From Bacillota bacterium (GTDB taxonomy: Bacteria > Bacillota > Bacilli > Paenibacillales > Paenibacillaceae): DNA of 8,093 bases. The position numbers and the translations under genes were made by a program. Shown here in pieces: positions 7,506-8,093 of the stretch. How positions within the stretch are numbered: the stretch's first letter is position 1; every line of letters begins with the position of its first letter. The notes beneath the pieces are model-generated. The model ran no database searches. It was not told the origin of the DNA and saw nothing but the letters and a program-made list of their open reading frames with translations. The stretch covers positions 1 to 8,093 of the forward strand of contig JAEZCJ010000045.1 in NCBI GenBank assembly GCA_023433615.1. Reading direction: 5' to 3'.

Positions 7506-7571
7506 GAATTCTCACCATCCCGATTGTGTTGTGCTGGTGAACAAGTATTTCCCCAGCGCCTTTTTGTTTTC

Positions 7572-7599
7572 ATTATACAATAAAGTTTCCCATGTACAA
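7572..7599 (-). promoter_or_regulatory. Sigma-A-like promoter of mntABCD
   Basis: On the minus strand a perfect TATAAT -10 (7572-7577) is preceded, 16 nt upstream, by TTGTAC (7594-7599), a weak -35 that keeps only TTG of the consensus. The leader to the mntA ATG is about 60 nt. The region is AT-rich in an otherwise GC-rich window. The weak -35 is partly covered by the palindrome at 7585-7600. Confidence 0.65.
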
Positions 7600-7600
7600 C
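7585..7600 (-). promoter_or_regulatory. Candidate MntR operator
   Basis: Minus-strand GTTGTACATGGGAAAC is an imperfect palindrome (GTT, CATG and AAC are symmetric; 10 of 16 positions). As I recall it, the Bacillus subtilis MntR box before mntA has a right half GGGAAACT, and this site continues with T, giving the same half-site. It covers the -35 and much of the spacer, so a bound repressor would block RNA polymerase. The MntR gene itself is not in the window. The identification is by resemblance only. Confidence 0.5.
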
Positions 7601-7622
7601 ATTTATTTTGCAAGCGGTTTGC

Positions 7623-7823
7623 TCTTACCGTATGCATGGGCGCGGATAGAGGTGCGTATTGGCTGGCATGAAGTTGTGGGATCGCTGCGCGGCTGGGCCT
7701 TGGGCTGCGGTTGGCGGTGTGGTTTGCGCCGGAGATGCGGTGGACAATGACAGGCGATGCGGTGCGCGATACGGGGGGGGTGAGGAGAGCGCTGGGCGAG
7801 TCAGGCTAGTTCTGGCACAGTAA
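7623..7823. other. G-skewed intergenic stretch with no recognised gene
   Basis: No conserved ORF or RNA gene was recognised. The plus strand is strongly G-rich: in 7681-7800 I count 60 G and 24 C. It includes a G8 run (7773-7780) and the motif GGttGGcGGtgtGG (7709-7722), which could form a two-tier G-quadruplex. A minus-strand ORF of 75 codons crosses it but is low-complexity (Pro/Ala/Ser-rich), has no good SD and ends inside the hairpin at 7824-7867, so I do not call it a gene. Confidence 0.6.
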
Positions 7824-7867
7824 AGAGACCCAGGGTCCGCGCCTTTAGGCACGGACCCTGGGTCTCT
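7824..7867. other. Long near-perfect hairpin (terminator-like or leader structure)
   Basis: A perfect 16-bp inverted repeat (7824-7839 AGAGACCCAGGGTCCG with 7852-7867), then one C/A mismatch and three more pairs (GCC/GGC) closing a TTTA loop. It is very stable and symmetric, so it folds on either strand. There is no U-tract on either side, so it is not a standard intrinsic terminator in the direction of any gene seen here. It ends 21 bp before an SD (7889) for a plus-strand ORF, so it could be a leader element, or a remnant of a dispersed hairpin repeat. Confidence 0.85.
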
Positions 7868-7888
7868 ATCTCGTATCGCATTTCATCC

Positions 7889-7895
7889 AGGAGGG
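7889..7895 (+). promoter_or_regulatory. Shine-Dalgarno sequence for a plus-strand ORF
   Basis: AGGAGGG followed by a 6-nt spacer (CACACA) and ATG at 7902. Sequence and spacing are near ideal, which is the main reason to consider the following repetitive ORF real. No clear promoter was found upstream on this strand. Confidence 0.5.
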
Positions 7896-7901
7896 CACAC
7901 A

Positions 7902-8093
7902 ATGACATGCTGGGGTCCTCGCGGCCCCATTCTGCAATCGAGTGCGGTTTTCCGCCTTCGTTTCGCCATTCGTCTGACGTTCCTGCTATCGAGTGCGGTT
8001 TTCCGCCTTCGTTTCGCCATTCGTCCGACGTTACTGCTATCGAGTGCGGTTTTCCGCCTTCGTTTCGCCATTCGTCCGACGTTACTGCTATCG
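7902..8093 (+). CDS. Possible partial ORF made of 17-residue repeats, unknown function
   Basis: An ATG 6 nt after AGGAGGG opens a frame that stays open to the window edge (64 codons, no stop). After a 12-residue lead (MTCWGPRGPILQ), it reads through the 51-bp repeat as 17-residue units: SSAVFRLRFAIRLTFLL once, then SSAVFRLRFAIRPTLLL twice, then the start of another unit. The units alternate hydrophobic and Arg residues and could be membrane-active or simply meaningless. I do not recognise any domain. Against coding: all three plus frames and two minus frames of the repeat are stop-free, so openness is not evidence; a minus-strand frame (8071-7883) reads basic units starting MAKRRRKTALD. The SD is the only specific support. 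The far end is outside the window. Confidence 0.25.
   Translation, partial: MTCWGPRGPILQSSAVFRLRFAIRLTFLLSSAVFRLRFAIRPTLLLSSAVFRLRFAIRPTLLLS
7911..7929 (+). other. Short GC-rich hairpin just before the repeat array
   Basis: TGGGGTC (7911-7917) pairs with GGCCCCA (7923-7929), seven pairs including one G-T, with a 5-nt loop. It lies 7 nt inside the possible plus-strand ORF and 8 bp before the first 51-bp repeat. Confidence 0.5.
7937..8093. repeat. 51-bp tandem direct repeat array (three units plus start of a fourth)
   Basis: Units lie at 7937-7987, 7988-8038 and 8039-8089, followed by ATCG of a fourth cut by the window edge. Units two and three are identical; unit one differs at two positions (T for C in CGTCTGACG, and C for A in GTTCCTG). 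Each unit starts ATCGAGTGCGG and contains an imperfect hairpin, CGAGTGCGG-TTTT-CCGCCTTCG (9 positions, one mismatch, one G-T). The period is 17 codons. The near identity of units suggests recent expansion or homogenisation. There is no CRISPR character, as there are no unique spacers. Confidence 0.95.

Noticed and set aside
7527..7560. Riboswitch-like fold in the mntA leader (GTGCTGG pairing with CCAGCGC)
   Set aside because: It is a single seven-pair helix with a large loop and no recognisable yybP-ykoY or other riboswitch motif; the leader of about 60 nt is too short for one.
7609..7622. cre-like (CcpA) site, minus strand GCAAACCGCTTGCA, just upstream of the mnt -35
   Set aside because: It keeps the central CG and dyad but misses three defined positions of the cre consensus as I recall it; carbon control of Mn uptake is not otherwise suggested.
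7625..7852. 75-codon minus-strand ORF upstream of mntA
   Set aside because: It is low-complexity (Pro/Ala/Ser-rich), begins inside the 7824-7867 hairpin, has no SD and reflects the G-skew of the other strand.
7511..7867. tRNA or known structured ncRNA gene in the right intergenic region
   Set aside because: No cloverleaf-like set of arms, T-loop motif or T-box motif was found on either strand; the only strong structure is the simple hairpin.
7937..8093. CRISPR array
   Set aside because: The units are directly adjacent 51-bp repeats with no unique spacers, and no cas gene is present.

Overview
The window looks like chromosome of a moderately GC-rich, spore-forming Gram-positive bacterium, most likely of the Paenibacillaceae (Paenibacillus or Cohnella type). 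This rests on strong Shine-Dalgarno sequences, a SpoVB/MurJ-like flippase, a Cof-type HAD phosphatase, a DUF456 protein and an mntABCD-type metal transporter in the Bacillus gene order. No genus was confirmed by a search. All eight confident genes lie on the minus strand, so transcription runs from high to low coordinates.

Positions 7505-3844 hold a four-gene metal ABC importer: binding lipoprotein, ATPase, permease, permease. The genes are tightly coupled: the mntB stop lies inside the mntC ribosome binding site, and mntC/mntD overlap by 4 bp. A sigma-A-like promoter lies upstream, with an imperfect palindrome (7585-7600) resembling an MntR operator between or over its -35 and -10. This points to manganese-repressed manganese uptake. 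A GC-rich hairpin (3783-3816) follows mntD and probably ends the unit.

A second promoter (3697-3726, extended -10) starts another apparent operon: Cof-type HAD phosphatase (3670-2918), DUF456 membrane protein (2910-2425), ThuA-domain protein (2399-1680) and a 549-residue polysaccharide/lipid-II-type flippase (1653-4). Gaps are 7-26 bp. The flippase ends in TAATGA at the window edge, so another coupled gene may follow outside the window.

Positions 7506-8093 hold no recognised conserved gene but are structurally rich. They contain the mnt promoter, a strongly G-skewed stretch with a G8 run and a two-tier G-quadruplex motif, and a long near-perfect hairpin (7824-7867). A good ribosome binding site and ATG (7889-7904) open a plus-strand frame that runs into a 51-bp tandem repeat (7937 to the edge). 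The repeat period is 17 codons and five of six frames are stop-free, so one cannot say from the sequence alone whether it is coding. This right end is the least ordinary part of the window; the rest is standard housekeeping and transport content.
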